The position numbers were made by a program, and so were the translations under genes. The notes under the pieces are model-generated. The model did not search any database. It was not told the DNA's origin and saw only the letters and a list, made by a program, of their open reading frames with translations. From Acanthochlamys bracteata (taxonomy: Eukaryota; Streptophyta; Magnoliopsida; Pandanales; Velloziaceae), in assembly GCA_019914995.1 (NCBI GenBank), contig CM034127.1, forward strand, positions 11,966,001-12,030,000: DNA of 64,000 bases, written 5' to 3'. Positions 49,430-62,400 of this stretch are shown here, in pieces; position 1 is the stretch's first letter, and each line of letters starts with the position of its first letter.

Positions 49430-51527
49430 CATTCTTTATCATTGATTCAATTTTTTGTTTTTTCCCCTCCCCCTCAAATTGCTATTTTATTTTATTTATG
49501 TTGGAGTTGTTGGAATTGATGAATCTCATCCAACACGATCCCCCTTACCACGAAGTTATTGACTTTGTGAACTTATTGTGGGCCATTTTGGCGAGTGATT
49601 GTTGATTACTAATTTGTCGCAGTATTGGACTTGTGCAGTTGTGCTTCTACTTTCCGAAGATTTTTTTTTTATCATAACCCCAATAATCATCAGCTTGCTT
49701 TCAGGGTCGGTTGTTCTGATTTCTCACTCTTCTTCTTCGAAGAAGGTATTCAATTCTTCTAAGCTTCAAACTCTGATTTAAGGTTACTTTATATGATCTT
49801 GCTTCTGTTGGTTATTTAGCTGCAAGTAATAGTTTATGATTTGCCTTGGCTTGGATGCGTGAGTAGAAGTTTAGCTTTTTTGTGTTTGTTTCAGTGTTTT
49901 CTGTTTCTGCTTTTCTTTGTTAGTGGTTGCGGAGCAATTTGATTGATCCTTAATGGCTGATGTATGCACCTGGATTACGGGGATACGGTATTGTCGTATG
50001 AAGATTTTGTTCTTATGAGTACTTCTGTTGCTATGAGTAGCCTAAGATTTGGTGTGCCAAGTGTAGGTGATGCTTTCTGTAGATGACTTACAGATTCTCA
50101 TTTTGATATGTACAAAGTCTCTAGGTTGGTTATAGTTTAAATTTTATGAAGAGACTTTAACGAATAGTTTTAGCTTAAATCTATACTAGAAACACTTTAG
50201 ATTACTGTGTAGTAATACTAAAGTGCCTGCTATATGAAGAGAACTACCAGCGCACGAAGTGGCTACTGGTTGCCACTGTAGAAACTTTAGGATATCATTT
50301 TCAAACTGCAGAAGAAGTAAACGAGTTCCAAAGCTTTGTGAAGAACCCAACCCAAGATGCCCTAAATCATACATCTGGATAGCATGAGCGTGAAACATAA
50401 AATATATGCACATGTAACTCCCCTGTATTTGCTGATTCATTGAGCATCAAATGCTGCTACTGGTAATAGCCATAAACTTGGGAAGGTTGCAACAGATTTC
50501 CCAATGTTGGTGCAAACTAATTCTTGTATGATTTTCTGGACTGTCTCTTTTTATTTTTAATATGCGCTTTGACATGCCAGTTTAGAACATCTAAATTGCT
50601 TCTATTGACTTATATTTTCCGGTTGCTGTAGTGCTTGGAAAGAGGACACACTGGATTTTATATCACTTTTGCAAAGTGCTCTTCAAAGAAACACCTATTT
50701 GTAGCCAATTTGCCATGTCTTTCTACTTTGTAGAAAGATATTTTAATTTGGAATGTTTGACTCTTGTGTGCTATGTAATCTTCCTGCTCTTTAATATCAA
50801 AAGAACAACAGTCCCTGTAGTTCTCTTGATTCATTGCTAGATATTTTATGTTATCTAAGATTCACTTGCATTTAAAATTTATGTTCTTTATATACGCCTA
50901 TACGGTATAAGACCTTCCAGCCCTTTTGCTCTTGATCTAACTTGTATGTATTCATCGCCTTTCTTCTATATTCTTGAATCTGATGAATGGTCTTTATCCA
51001 CATTTGTGGTTAATTTAAGGGCATTCAAGATGTCCACTGCATTTTTCTTTGAATTTGGCTCCTTCTGTAAGGTGGATATTATTGTTCCTTTAGTTCTATT
51101 TTTCTTGCAATTAATGCGTAGGTTCATTCACGGACTCATCCAGATTTTGTTATTGACATTCTACTAACACTTTTTGATTGGATTTTCGAGAGACAAAGGT
51201 TCAGGCGCTTCTTGGAAAGTCTACTGCCCATGACATGTTTTTTAGTACATTACTCTTCTCCTCTAGTATTAAACTTTAGAGTGGTTGTCTCGAAATAGCC
51301 AGAAATATCATTAGCTTCGCCAAAAAAATTCCATTGAAAGCAAGGAGTTCTTCTGTCTGCTGCATAAATCAGATTGCATTTATTATTATGATGTAAAAAG
51401 TAGTTTTCTAGTTTCTCCTCTCATATTTCCAGATGTGATCCCTGAACCATTTATTATAGCAATTTTTGTTATCATTCACCTCAGGTATTTTTTGGCTCCT
51501 TCCTCGAGTCAAGAAGCTGCACTAAAT
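49430..51527 (+). promoter_or_regulatory. Likely 5' leader with a long intron of the ureide permease gene
   Basis: The permease start at 51528 is preceded by a good acceptor, CACCTCAG ending at 51484. A plausible donor, GAAG followed by GTATTC, lies at 49746. This suggests a non-coding first exon near 49430-49745 and a 1.7-kb leader intron. Short frames inside it show no domain. No transcript is available to confirm it. Confidence 0.45.
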
Positions 51528-54500
51528 ATGCATATCGTGGAAGACAAGGGTGGTGCTATTGCTCTGATGCTGGCAGCTCTTCTGTTTTTGGGAACTTGGC
51601 CTGCACTCTTGACTTTACTGGAGCGAAGGGGCCGCCTCCCGCAACATACATATCTTGATTACTCCATTACGAATCTTTTGGCTGCAGTATTGATTGCTTT
51701 GACATTTGGTCAGATAGGAGACAGCAAGCCTGATATGCCAAACTTTTTCACTCAGCTTAGACAGGTCAGTCTTCGTTTACTTCTTACAATGCCTTTTCTT
51801 TTCTGAAAGAGAGCTGTGTCCTCATTTGGAAATTTTGAATGGTAACTTTAAGAAAAGTATAGGTACTTCATCAGAGAGCTTGTGCCGAAGAGAACTCAGA
51901 AGTCAACAACAAGTCAATTATTGATAAGTTCCTTATAATATTTCTTATAACTAACAAATGTTATTTGATGCAGGATAACTGGCCTTCAGTTTTGTTTGCA
52001 ATGGCAGGAGGGGTTTTTCTTAGCCTAGGCAACTTGGCTACACAGTATGCTTGGGCTTTTGTTGGTCTATCTGTCACGGAGGTTATTAGTTCGAGTATAA
52101 CTGTTGTTATAGGTAAGTTCCACTGGGCGCTTTATCATGACGTGCACTACTTACCGGACTTTTATTATGTTCAGGATGTACGAACCTACTGCGTGTTGCG
52201 GATTCTTTGATTTATATTCAGAGATTAGTATAGAATTTTCAAGTACTAGCAACTATTACCATGAAGCGTAGGGACTGGACACAACTTGTTAAGGACTGGT
52301 TGAACCTGAAGTTGTTGGTTTATGTTGCATAGTCAAAAGTATACAAACTAACCAAACTTGGGAGTCAAGGAGATGCAATTGATGCGTCAAACCCTGAACC
52401 GACTCTAACCTGACCCACTCATACCAGACTTTCTTTTTACGTGTCAGGTCGATGATACTTTCCTCCTCATCAGTAGAACTTTAGGTTTAGTTCCCGTGAA
52501 GATGTATTGACAACAACCACATATCAGTTCCTTTGTGGAAAAGTTTCCCTTATCCTACTTCAATATTAAGTTTTGCTTAGCTAATTCTATGCTGCAAAGT
52601 AACACGGCCGAGACCTACCTTCATCATCTTTCGTTCTTTCTTTCTTTTTTTTTCTCTGTTATGACCGTGAGCTTTCATCCAAGCAATACTCGTTTGAATA
52701 TTTGGCATCTATGTTAATACCTAAGTACTTGCTTTTCGTTACCTTCTTGTTTTAGTCTATATTTGAAGTGATTATGTTTACATGGACATCAGGCACCACG
52801 TTCAATTATTTTCTCGATGATAGGATCAATAGAGCAGAGATTCTCTTCCCTGGAGTCGGATGTTTCCTCATTGCAGTTTGCCTTGGATCTGCTGTACATT
52901 CCTCCAATGCAGCTGATAATGCTCAAAAGCTTGTTTCGTCTAAGAAATATGGCGACAATAATCAGTGAGCATTTTTTATCCTTTTCTTTTTAAATAGCAC
53001 GAAATTGGCACATTATCAGCGGTGTTGTAAAAGTTATCATTACATCTTGTATGGTCAACCTCACTTGAATGCAGCTTCTAAAATGAATGCACGTCTATTG
53101 TAAGTTACGATACTGTTTGTGCAGTGCCAATAAAACAATTGAGATGAGGAGAGATGCTTCAAAAGAAGGTACGCATTTTGACTTCCCTTTGGGACATTCA
53201 TGGAAGGGTGATTCTTTCTCTTGCAATTATGTAAAAATTCCTACTGCAGAAGTTTCAGAAGACCTTGAGAATGGTAATAATAACATCCACCGCTCTGAGG
53301 GCAAGATGGAGAGAACAAAAGCCGGAACTGCAGAATATCTTATTGAACTTGAAAAGAGACGATCGATTAAGGTGCAGTTTCAATTTCATGTTCATCTTAA
53401 ATGAATACAAAAATAAAGGGGCATAGTAATCTCATTTGTAAACAGTTGTTTGTGTAGGTGCTATAGTTCATGGCAAGTGATGTTTAATAACAATTTTTTA
53501 GAAATTAGAAGTCTAAAGAAGAATATTTAATCATTTATTAGCAGCTGCACCAGTCCCATAATTCAATTCTTCATGTTCTTGGATTTTCATTTGAGTAATA
53601 CTCAAGTACTCTCTTGAGTACCTCTATGTATCTGTTTTTTTTGGTTATATAGTAAGGATCTCTTTAGGATAAGTTTTTGAAGATGGATGGTGAATTTATA
53701 AACATATTACCCAAGACTTAATATCCGTATTCTTCCATTTCTATGTAAGATATAAGTTAGATGAAAGAGGTGAATCTCCTTATCTGATGGAATCTTATAT
53801 TGTTGCAGGTGTTTGGTGCACACCCTTTTTTGGGTCTTAGCATAGTGTTTTTTGCTGGAGTTTGCTTTTCGTTATTTTCCCCAGCATTCAACTTGGCTAC
53901 CAATGATCAGTGGCACAAATTGAAAGATATGGTGCCCCATTTGGTGGTGTACACAGCGTTCTTTTACTTCTCTGTTTCCTGCTTTGTGATTGCAATATTA
54001 TTGAATATCAGCTTCCTCTACAAACCTATTCTTGGACTACCAAGATCATCCTTCACAGCTTATCTGAAGGACTGGGAAGGGAGGCAGTGGGCTCTTCTGG
54101 CAGGATTGCTTTGTGGATTTGGGAATGGCTTTCAATTTATGGGTGGGCAAGCAGCTGGATATGCTGCAGCTGATGCTGTCCAAGTAAGCCAACTCTTATC
54201 CTTTTGTCAAAAGAAAGTTATTCTATTATCTCTAGGAGAATTCATGCATTCTTGATGAGACAGAAAATTTGTCAAGAGAGCTTGCTTGACAGTATCTTTT
54301 ATTGTTCTTGAGATCATGGTTATTTGGCTAGGATTTTGGCTATGATCCATCATATCAAACATTTTTTGTTTCGTAAAAGACACGAGTTAATTTTTTTTTT
54401 CCATACCTCAAAGGAAGGACATAACCAGCATGTGTCACTTACTGATCGATATGGATTCTTATGAAGTTAGAAATGCATCCTAGCCCAACTATCAGAGTAG

Positions 54501-54790
54501 AAGTTAGAAATACCTCCTACTCTCCTAGCCCAACTATCGGAGTACCATTTTACTGCATGATATATATATTTTTCTGTCCTACTCTATGGTGATTTGCATT
54601 TACATGATCTCTAATTTATCGTCCAAAACAGGCATTGCCGCTTGTCAGTACTTTCTGGGGCATACTTCTTTTTGGAGAGTACCGGAGGTCATCAAAGAAG
54701 ACATATATGTTGCTTGTAAGTATGTTATTTATGTTCATCGTTGCCGTATCTGTTCTCATGGCTTCATCAGGACATAGAAAGACAGAATGA
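51528..54790 (+). CDS. UPS: Ureide permease (allantoin and related oxo-purine transporter)
   Basis: Six exons: 51528-51764, 51974-52112, 52793-52964, 53125-53371, 53809-54183, 54632-54790. They sum to 1329 nt, giving 442 residues. Family signatures: MHIVEDKGGAIALMLAALLF at the start, FLGTWPALLTLLERRGRLPQ, HTYLDYSITNLLAAV, SLGNLATQYAWAFVGLSVTE, FGNGFQFMGGQAAGYAAADA and WGILLFGEYRRSSKKTY. About ten hydrophobic stretches are predicted, with a long hydrophilic central loop (about residues 190-265, exons 3 to 4) typical of UPS proteins. UPS proteins move allantoin, uracil and related purine-breakdown products across membranes in proton symport. The start is the usual UPS start; an in-frame ATG at 51435 lies before the acceptor at 51484 and is likely intronic. 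The paralogue number cannot be assigned. Confidence 0.94.
54460..54545. repeat. Imperfect tandem duplication in an intron of the permease gene
   Basis: The words AGTTAGAAAT and CTAGCCCAACTATC each occur twice, near 54465-54500 and 54503-54540, followed by AGAGTA and GGAGTA. The second copy has a small insertion between them. It is in intron 5. Confidence 0.8.
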
Positions 54791-55089
54791 AGAAGACTTT
54801 TACGTAGGGAAATATATATACGTTTTACAAGGCAAGGAAAGCAATTCATCTAGGTTAACACTTTCATTTTGTATACTTCTGAAAAGCTCATTGTATAATC
54901 ACAGTGGTTTTAAGTGTAAATTAACAATTCTCATGTTAAGTATTTTTTGCATTTTGTAGAGCTTCTATTTTTAGATTTTAAATTGCAGTTTGAGAGTTCA
55001 ATAGTTGCCTTTTAGTGCCAGTTTTGAGCTAATGGATTTTCTTAAGAAGTCCAATATAATGTCGATAATGTTTCTACTTCAATTCATAA

Positions 55090-55320
55090 TTGATATTTGA
55101 TATGAAGGCAAGAATGAAAAGCAAAGCAAGAGGATCAAGACTGGAAAGACTTCAATATAAAAAAATTGCAAGAGATTTAACAATATTATTTTGGACTAAA
55201 ATTCGGGAAAAAAAATTGATAGCAATTCGCCGTGAACAGTTAGCAAGGCATGCTAAAAACTCCGGAAATCGGAATCTTCGTCCTTATTTTTCAAACGTAA
55301 ATAGCATAAAGATTGAATAA
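55090..55320 (+). CDS. Unrecognised 76-codon frame, lysine- and arginine-rich
   Basis: An AT-rich frame between the permease gene and RPL13A that encodes a strongly basic product with YKKIARDLTILFWTKIREKK and REQLARHAKNSGNRNL. The amino-acid pattern looks protein-like rather than random, and faintly recalls helical DNA- or actin-binding segments (such as DBINO/HSA regions of chromatin remodellers), but I cannot name a family. No neighbouring exon with matching splice sites was found. It may be a fragment of a former gene or of inserted foreign or organellar DNA, or chance. I give it low weight. Confidence 0.25.
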   Translation: MIFDMKARMKSKARGSRLERLQYKKIARDLTILFWTKIREKKLIAIRREQLARHAKNSGNRNLRPYFSNVNSIKIE

Positions 55321-55541
55321 TCAGGAAACGATTGGATCGCGACATTGTGCTTGTTTTACATTTCATTTCAAACTACTTTTCCCAATTTTCATTTTTATAT
55401 ATTTTTTAATATTTTAAAAGTTTTGAATTCTTTTAAAATACAAATAAATTATATATACATAAGTTCGCGTCTTTTCGAAATTTTTTTCACGAAATAGACC
55501 CCTTTCCTTTCATGCCAATGCATCCAGATCCGAGTCGATCA

Positions 55542-55660
55542 GACGGCCCAGATCTTTCTATTGAAAACTACTTCTAACATTTATAATCAGACGGTACAGA
55601 TCTTCCCATTCAAGACAACTTCTAAAATTCCATTATCTGACGGTCCAGATCTTCTAATAC
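55542..55660 (+). promoter_or_regulatory. Three direct repeats of about 48 bp in the RPL13A promoter
   Basis: The word GACGGNNCAGATCTT begins at 55542, 55590 and 55639, so the spacing is 48 and 49 bp. The first two copies also share an AACTAC/ACAACT and CTTCTAA segment downstream. They lie 160 to 260 bp before the start codon. I take them as a repeated cis-element, but the factor is not known. Confidence 0.8.
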
Positions 55661-55720
55661 CTATTTCACATTTCCCTGCACCTCACAACCCACCCCCAAG
55701 GCCCCAACGATAAAACCCCA

Positions 55721-55729
55721 AAACCCTAA
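55721..55729 (+). promoter_or_regulatory. Telo-box of the RPL13A promoter
   Basis: AAACCCTAA, the telo-box found in many plant ribosomal protein and translation-factor promoters, 73 bp before the ATG. It is followed by a pyrimidine-rich tract, as in such promoters. Confidence 0.8.
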
Positions 55730-55801
55730 TTTCTTTTTTTCCCTCTAAATCTAAACTAAATCTAATTTTCCCTCCACAGTTCTCTTCGCGGCGGCACGGA
55801 G

Positions 55802-57875
55802 ATGGTCTCAGGATCAGGACTATGCGTGAGGCGGGTGGTGGTTGATGCCCGACATCACATGCTTGGAAGGCTTGCGTCAGTGATCGCGAAGGAGCTATTG
55901 AACGGGCAGAGGGTTGTCGTCGTTCGTTGCGAAGAGATCTGTATGTCTGGTGGACTCGTTAGACAGAAGATGAAGTTTCTAAGATTCCTTCGCAAGCGGA
56001 TGAACACTAAACCGTCGCATGGACCGATCCATTTTCGGTCTCCTGCTAAAATTTTCTGGAGAACTGTGCGCGGGTAAGCCGATCTCTGCCTACTTTGTTA
56101 ATCAATGATTGTATTGATAGTTTTTAGTTTGATGAAATGAATTTTTGCTGCTGTTAAACACGTTTAGTCTTTGTGAGAGCGACGAATTACATATGCGGTA
56201 GAATCAGAGTTTTCAAATGAATGTGGATTGATACCACCTGTATTGGTGATTTGACTGGTGAGTGGATGTGCTTAATGCAACGTGTATAATGTAATGATGA
56301 TGGCTATCAGATATTGTTTGGCTTGGGATTTATAAGCATCATGTGAACATTTGCCACGGTTACTGCAGAAATGTAGAACTCCTTCATACTTGTACTCTGT
56401 TTCTTATTTTCTTTTATATATTCTTTGTGATGTTTCTCTGTTAAAAAGCTTGGTTCTGTAATTTATTACATAAATTATTATGGTGCGGGTTTTTGGTTGT
56501 TTTGACATGAATCTATAGGCTGGCATTGTGATATGGCAATTTTGGTTATTGATAGGATGATTCCCCATAAAACAAAGAGGGGTGCTGCTGCTCTTGCTCG
56601 CCTGAAAGCTTATGAGGGAGTCCCACCTCCTTATGACAAGACAAAGCGTGTAGTTGTGCCTGATGCGCTCAAGTAAGTAGCCTTACTGTTAAGAAGCATG
56701 CTCATGTGTATTGCATTTCTCTCTTGTAGTATAACTGTGGAGTCTTTTTTGGGATTGCTTTATTAACAAGCACACTGAAATTGACCTGATAAACAACTCC
56801 CCTTGAGTGCAATATCATGATAGTGGGGTTTCTTTTCCAGAATGCTAATAACTTCTTTCAACTACCAAGGGCCATGTAGGATCGAAAATATTCTTAGAAC
56901 TAAGCTTGAATAAATCAATGTAATGGCAAAGTAATGGCAACATAATCCTGAAAATTGGTTGCTTTATTATTCTGTGTTAGAATTAATGTAAGAATTTACT
57001 TACTTGCTTATAGTCATATGGTTTTGTATTTACCTTTGAGTTTGGATGCTTGTCAATTCTGGCGAAAGTTTTCTCTAAAATTGCTTTTGTTGTTACGTAG
57101 GGTCTTGAGGCTTCAACCCGGCCACAAGTACTGCTTGCTTGGAAGGCTATCTAAGGAGGTAGGATGGAACCAGTATGATACCATCCAGGTCAGTTTTAGC
57201 GTTATCACCTTTAGTTGCAGTAATTTTTACTAGATGTTAAAGAATAGATCAACTATTTTGGATTGTCCTGGATGCTTTTGGAAATCTGTTTCAATCAATG
57301 TGAATTGCTATTTGTTCTGAATTTGCATTTGACTGTAACTTTACTCCATGACCTGGCATATGTCACCTCCCGATTGCCTGTAATCAGAAATATGCATATA
57401 AACCTATCATTATACTGAGGTGTATGTCTGAGTGTAGGTCAGTTTAAATGTATTACAGTGAAACCGTATTAACTGGTAGTGCTACACGGCCGTAGTATAT
57501 GGCTAGCAATACATCAAATATGTAGAAATTTTCTGAACCCTAGTACACTAGCATTATATTATTGGCATGATAGATTAATCCTAGAGATGTCATATATTGG
57601 TGGTTAATTAAAATTTAAATCAGGAGATAAAATATGCTAGCAGGCAGTTGTCATTCTGAGAAAAATCATTTTAGTGATGTGAATGGATTGTGTTTGTGCG
57701 TCTTGGTTACATGATTCATATCTCTTTGTAGGAATTGGAGGAGAAAAGAAAACAGAGATCCCAGGTTACATATGAGAGGAGGAAGCAGTTGGCTAAGCTC
57801 CGCGTGAAAGCAGAGAAGGCTGCTGAAGAGAAGCTTGGTTCAAAGCTTGAGATTCTGGCCCCATTGAAGTACTAG
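55802..57875 (+). CDS. RPL13A: 60S ribosomal protein L13a (uL13)
   Basis: Four exons: 55802-56073, 56556-56672, 57101-57188, 57732-57875. They sum to 621 nt, giving 206 residues, the expected length. Hallmarks: [20 protein letters not shown] at the N-terminus, the [20 protein letters not shown] segment, [30 protein letters not shown], and a C-terminal eukaryote-specific helix rich in Lys and Glu ([20 protein letters not shown]). It is a structural protein of the cytosolic large ribosomal subunit. The promoter has a telo-box and a triplicated element, matching high, growth-linked expression. The introns were checked for box C/D snoRNA; none was convincing. Confidence 0.97.
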
Positions 57876-58164
57876 TGTACTTGTGATCAAAGTTTTACTA
57901 GTGTTTTCTCTTAAGTGGCGTTTGTGTCAGACTTGGTAGATTTACATTTGAGAAATATTGTGGTTTGTATCTCATACTTGCAGTGAATTGGTCTGATGAA
58001 ATGCCGCCCTTTACATTTATCATACGGCTATTAAATTGTTTACAATGCCATTTACCTTGTTACGGATGAATAAGCTAAGCTGTAAGGTCATAGGCAGATG
58101 TGCATGCTGGTGTCAGCAAATTTTTGTTTTAAGTTTAAACTTTGAAGTTATGGTGCACATCTCT
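57876..58164. other. 3' flank of RPL13A
   Basis: Expected 3' untranslated region and downstream DNA. A 70-codon frame begins at 58036 and runs into the MITE-like copy; it is not supported. Confidence 0.4.
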
Positions 58165-58420
58165 GGGGTGTTTGGCTTTGCTTTTTTCCAACTCAACTTT
58201 TCAATTCTTTATTTTACGTTTTTCAATACATATTTTATAAATATATAAAAAATTTATTTAAAAATTTAGAAAGTGTAGAAAAATTTTACGGAATGAGATT
58301 TTTTTATTGCATATTTTTATTTTTTTTAGAATTAAAAAAATAGAGTTCGTTTTTTAAAAAAGATAAAAATATTTTTTATTTCACAAAAATTTTATTTCAT
58401 AAGTAATCTCAAATGCCCCC
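58165..58420 (+). mobile_element. MITE-like element, copy 2
   Basis: Starts GGGGTGTTTGGCTTTG and ends CTCAAATGCCCC, about 256 bp. Interior words TTTACGTTTTTCAATACAT, AAAAAATTTATTTAAAA and ATTTTTTATTTCA match copy 1 closely. It is non-coding and AT-rich. Confidence 0.75.
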
Positions 58421-58874
58421 TCTGTTGGTTGGTCTGGCGGTCTTTCGCTAATCTCAACATTTGTGCAACTGAAATATCACTTGTAATATGGAGAGTTTGT
58501 ATTGGATACGGAATATTTGGCAAATTCTTTTTACTTCTAGTTTTTTTTTTAATTTTTAAATTCTATCTTTAGTGAGGTTGCCATAGAGAATCTCGTAAGA
58601 GATGAAAATGGGCTAGAGCATATTTGTTGAAGTGGCAGAGTTTGCTGGGTTGATAATGAACAACACCATCATATTCTTCTTGCTGTTTGAATATGGAGAA
58701 AAATATATCTGAGCATATCAAAGTGTACAAGTACGATGGATCCGAATAACGGAGGCAAGTACAGTGTACGCGAACAATATTAATTTGCGTGTTCAAAGTT
58801 TTAATGCAGCAATCTTGCTATTTGACGTAAGGTGCCTACGGCTGTTAGCGACCACTGAAATTTCTTTATAAGAA

Positions 58875-59124
58875 AACGTTTGGAAATGTTTATAAAATAA
58901 AATCTTTTTAAAGTAAAAAATATATTTTTTTTGAAACAAATTTTATTTTTTTATATCTAAAAAAATAATAAAAATATTACAAGAAAAATATTTTATTTTA
59001 TAAAATTTTTTTACACTTTCTAATTTTTTAAATAAATTTTTTATATATTTATAAAATATATATTAAAAAATGTAAAATTAAAAATATTAAAAAATAGTTT
59101 TTGAAAAACTAAACCGAACGCGAT
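58875..59124 (-). mobile_element. MITE-like element, copy 3 (inverted)
   Basis: On the minus strand it reads in the same direction as copies 1 and 2: ATATATTTTATAAATATAT, then AAAAAATTTATTTAAAAA, then an AGAAAGTG word, and ends near CCAAACGTTTTC. The ends (CGTTTGG at 58876, ACCGAACGCG at 59114) are degenerate inverted repeats. It is more diverged than copies 1 and 2. Confidence 0.65.
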
Positions 59125-59405
59125 CTTGGTCGAATATGGAGTGGCATCTCCGCTAGCTATGTCTTGACTCGTTTTATATTCTGCTCTGTTTTGCTGACAA
59201 ACTTCACTCGGGTTTTGTTTTTGTTTTGTTCCTTGCTGTCATCTTTTGTTCTTACTCGATCCTCACTTCGCTGGCATTTTGATTTATTTAAAATTCTTGA
59301 ACCCCAAACAAATATAGAATTCCTTTCTTTCTCTGTTTTGTTGTTCTTCGTCTTCAACGATACAGATTTTTAGATCTCCTCTGAGACGCAGAAAGCAGAT
59401 AGAGA

Positions 59406-62400
59406 ATGTCGAAGTCTGGGGCTCTGGATCTGGCTTCCGGCGTTGGTGGAAAGATCGAGAAGGAACAAGTGCAGGCCGCCGTCGAACAGTATGTCTTCTT
59501 CTGCTTGATGAATCGATCAAATCTGTGGTGGTTACATTTTTCTTCACTCATTGGTGAATGTTGGTTTTTCTATTCTGAATGTGGGTTTTGCTTGTGACTA
59601 ATCTCTCTTTTATTAGGACCAAATTTGGTTTCACCATATATGTATTTGATTTCGCGTCCCCCTTCCCCTTTTTCTGAGTTTGGTGGTTTGCTAATCAATG
59701 GTAAGCGCTACAGTCAAGAGGTCGTTGAGCTTGTTAATTCATTTCTGTAAAGTAGCAACTAAAATGTATTTACTTTATGGTAAGGGGAAAGGGGGGATGT
59801 GAACTATGTAGAAAGAATTGCGTCAAAAGAAAAAGTTGGTAATAACTTTGAGGGACAAGTAGAAGAAGTACGCAAAACTATGTGATAAAATTAAGAGGAG
59901 GGCCTTTTTTGGATCTCACTTCAAATGAGATGCATCTGGAAGCAGACATTTAGAACTTACTGAAGCTGTCAGTCACTGGCTGGAGCGAGTGTTTCACTTG
60001 ATGTGCAGTCGGTGACCTTTGATTATGAATGTGAATCTAACTGTTGTATTACTATGTATGTTTTTGAGCACTGTGTATATTGACCTCCTCCTGAAAAGTT
60101 ACTTCTTTTACTAATGCAATTTCTTAACTATCATTTTGTCCTTCTTTTAGGTACGAGAACTATCATGTCTGTTTCGGAGGGGATGAAGAAACCAGAAAGT
60201 CAAACTACACTGATATGGTAGGAGAAATTATTTTTTCTCTAACACCAATTTTGATACCGGTCAATATTACGTGGACTTGTATATGTTATCTTCTGGAAAC
60301 AGTTATTTCCCGCCCTCATGTTTGTAGGCCAATGAATGTGATATACTTTTCTTGTTGGATTGTTTTATGCAGCTATATCTCTATGTTTGTTGTCCAAGTA
60401 TTTCTATCTTGAATACCCTGCTTATGGCACAGACCATGTAAAGCGTGAAGGGTCATTAGTTACTGCTGCTTAGCTGCATCTTGGTATCCATCCAAATTTA
60501 TCTAAATTTATGCTTAGGCTTTTACATTTGATGTAAACCTATGTACATGTTTTTGTTGAGCTCTTTTTCAAGCAAATCTGCATTTTTATTATATTTGTTC
60601 TTATATATCGGGATACATACCAACAATAAGACTGCATGAGTTCATTTTTTTTGCAATTTATCATCTCTCATGTGAGTTTCTCGCTTAGATTCTCTTTGAT
60701 CTAACAATATTGAGTGAAAATGGTATTAGGATCACTTTCAGGTTTGATTTGTGCTACTGATTGTGCTTAACTATACCTTTGGAAACGCATAGATAATACA
60801 AGAAAACAATCATATCAATGCAGATATAGTCTTACACTCATTTGTGATACTTTTCAGGTGAATAAATACTATGATCTTGCTACAAGCTTCTATGAATATG
60901 GCTGGGGAGAGTCATTTCACTTTGCCCACAGGTTGGTATTGTCATATTGACATGAGCAGGCACTGACACTTGCGAGAACAGAATAAAAAAAGATATCCTC
61001 TCTTGCCCTTGCTTTCTCTCTCTTTTAAATGTTTTATAGAATTTGGTCCATTCATGCAGCGGTAGCTCTTTCGTACATTGTGATACTTGTCTGAATGTAC
61101 CATGACCATGCAGTTTTTCTTTTGAAGGTGGAAGGGAGAGTCTTTGCATGAGAGCATTAAGAGACATGAGCACTTTCTTGCTCTGCAATTAGGATTGAAA
61201 AAAGGAATGAAGGTGCTTCAGTTTTCTTCTGCTACTTGAATGTGCAATCTTCTTTTTTTTTTTCTTAAATAGTTTATAAATTGGTGAAACTTCTCTATGG
61301 ACTTTGACTGTAGGTTCTAGATGTTGGGTGCGGAATTGGTGGACCACTAAGAGAAATTGCAAGATTTAGGTATATTTATCCTCAAACTTTATCATGCTTC
61401 CGTAATCTGTATGATGTTCATGACTTTACGAACCTGGACCCAATATTATAACATCATTCTAATAATTTGTAACTTAGCTCAAGCATCTAACTCTATGTTT
61501 AGTTCCTCACTATATAGCTAGAAACTATTAACAGTTGGAGCTGCATAGACATGCTAAAGGTTATTATGATGCTCGATATAATGAATATCCTTCACAAACG
61601 TTGTGTGTGGCACCGACATCCTTTAGTGATCATTTTGCTGCATGAGTGGGTTGGCAATCACTATCAATTTGATTTCTAGAATATTTTTATCTTTTTTAAT
61701 AATTGATTTTAATCTTCTGTTGACATGATGGTGAGGAGTTATAGCCTAGTTGATTCCATTCTCAATAAAATTGTGTAGGGGCCCATCCAATAGTTTTCAT
61801 TGAGAAAAATGTTCTTTATAAGTGGAGCTCAGTATATCAATTCCTGTCAGGGATGGGCCCCATATCTTAAAAAATGTTTTGATCTGATAGGAGATACTAT
61901 TCTTATCCAAATACTTTCCAACAAGAAATTTCTAGATTTTGTTTTTCTATTACGAAGATTTTTAGTTGGTTTATAATTACTTTCTTCTTAGTGTTTTTTT
62001 TATATATAAAATTACTGTTGATCTATCTGTTTATAGATTTGTGATCAAGAAGAGAGAAGTATTTGATGTTTATAGAGAAGTTGATTGGAGATGTAGCGAG
62101 GGAGCTAAAACTTCTTAATTGAACTCTTGCAGCCTAACATCCATAACTGGTTTGAACAACAATGAATACCAGATATCAAGAGCAAAGGTAGCTGATATGT
62201 GGTAGTAACAAATAGATTCTACACATTTCAGTTTAGATCATCATGTTCAATTTTCTTATCACATATCTCTATAGTTTTGTCTAAATTTCTAATAATCTTT
62301 GTGGGGGATTGTTTTATACTGACTTTATTGTTTGTAGGAGCTAAATTTTATTGGAGGATTGAGCAAAACATGTGACTTTGTTAAGGTATCCAATGTTTTG

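Noticed and set aside
51435..51527. Upstream in-frame start of the ureide permease adding 31 residues
   Set aside because: A strong acceptor (CACCTCAG) ends at 51484 between this ATG and the usual family start, so the extra codons are probably intronic.
56074..56555. Possible box C/D snoRNA in RPL13A intron 1 (an ATGATGA word near 56294)
   Set aside because: No CTGA box at a suitable distance and no terminal stem could be found.
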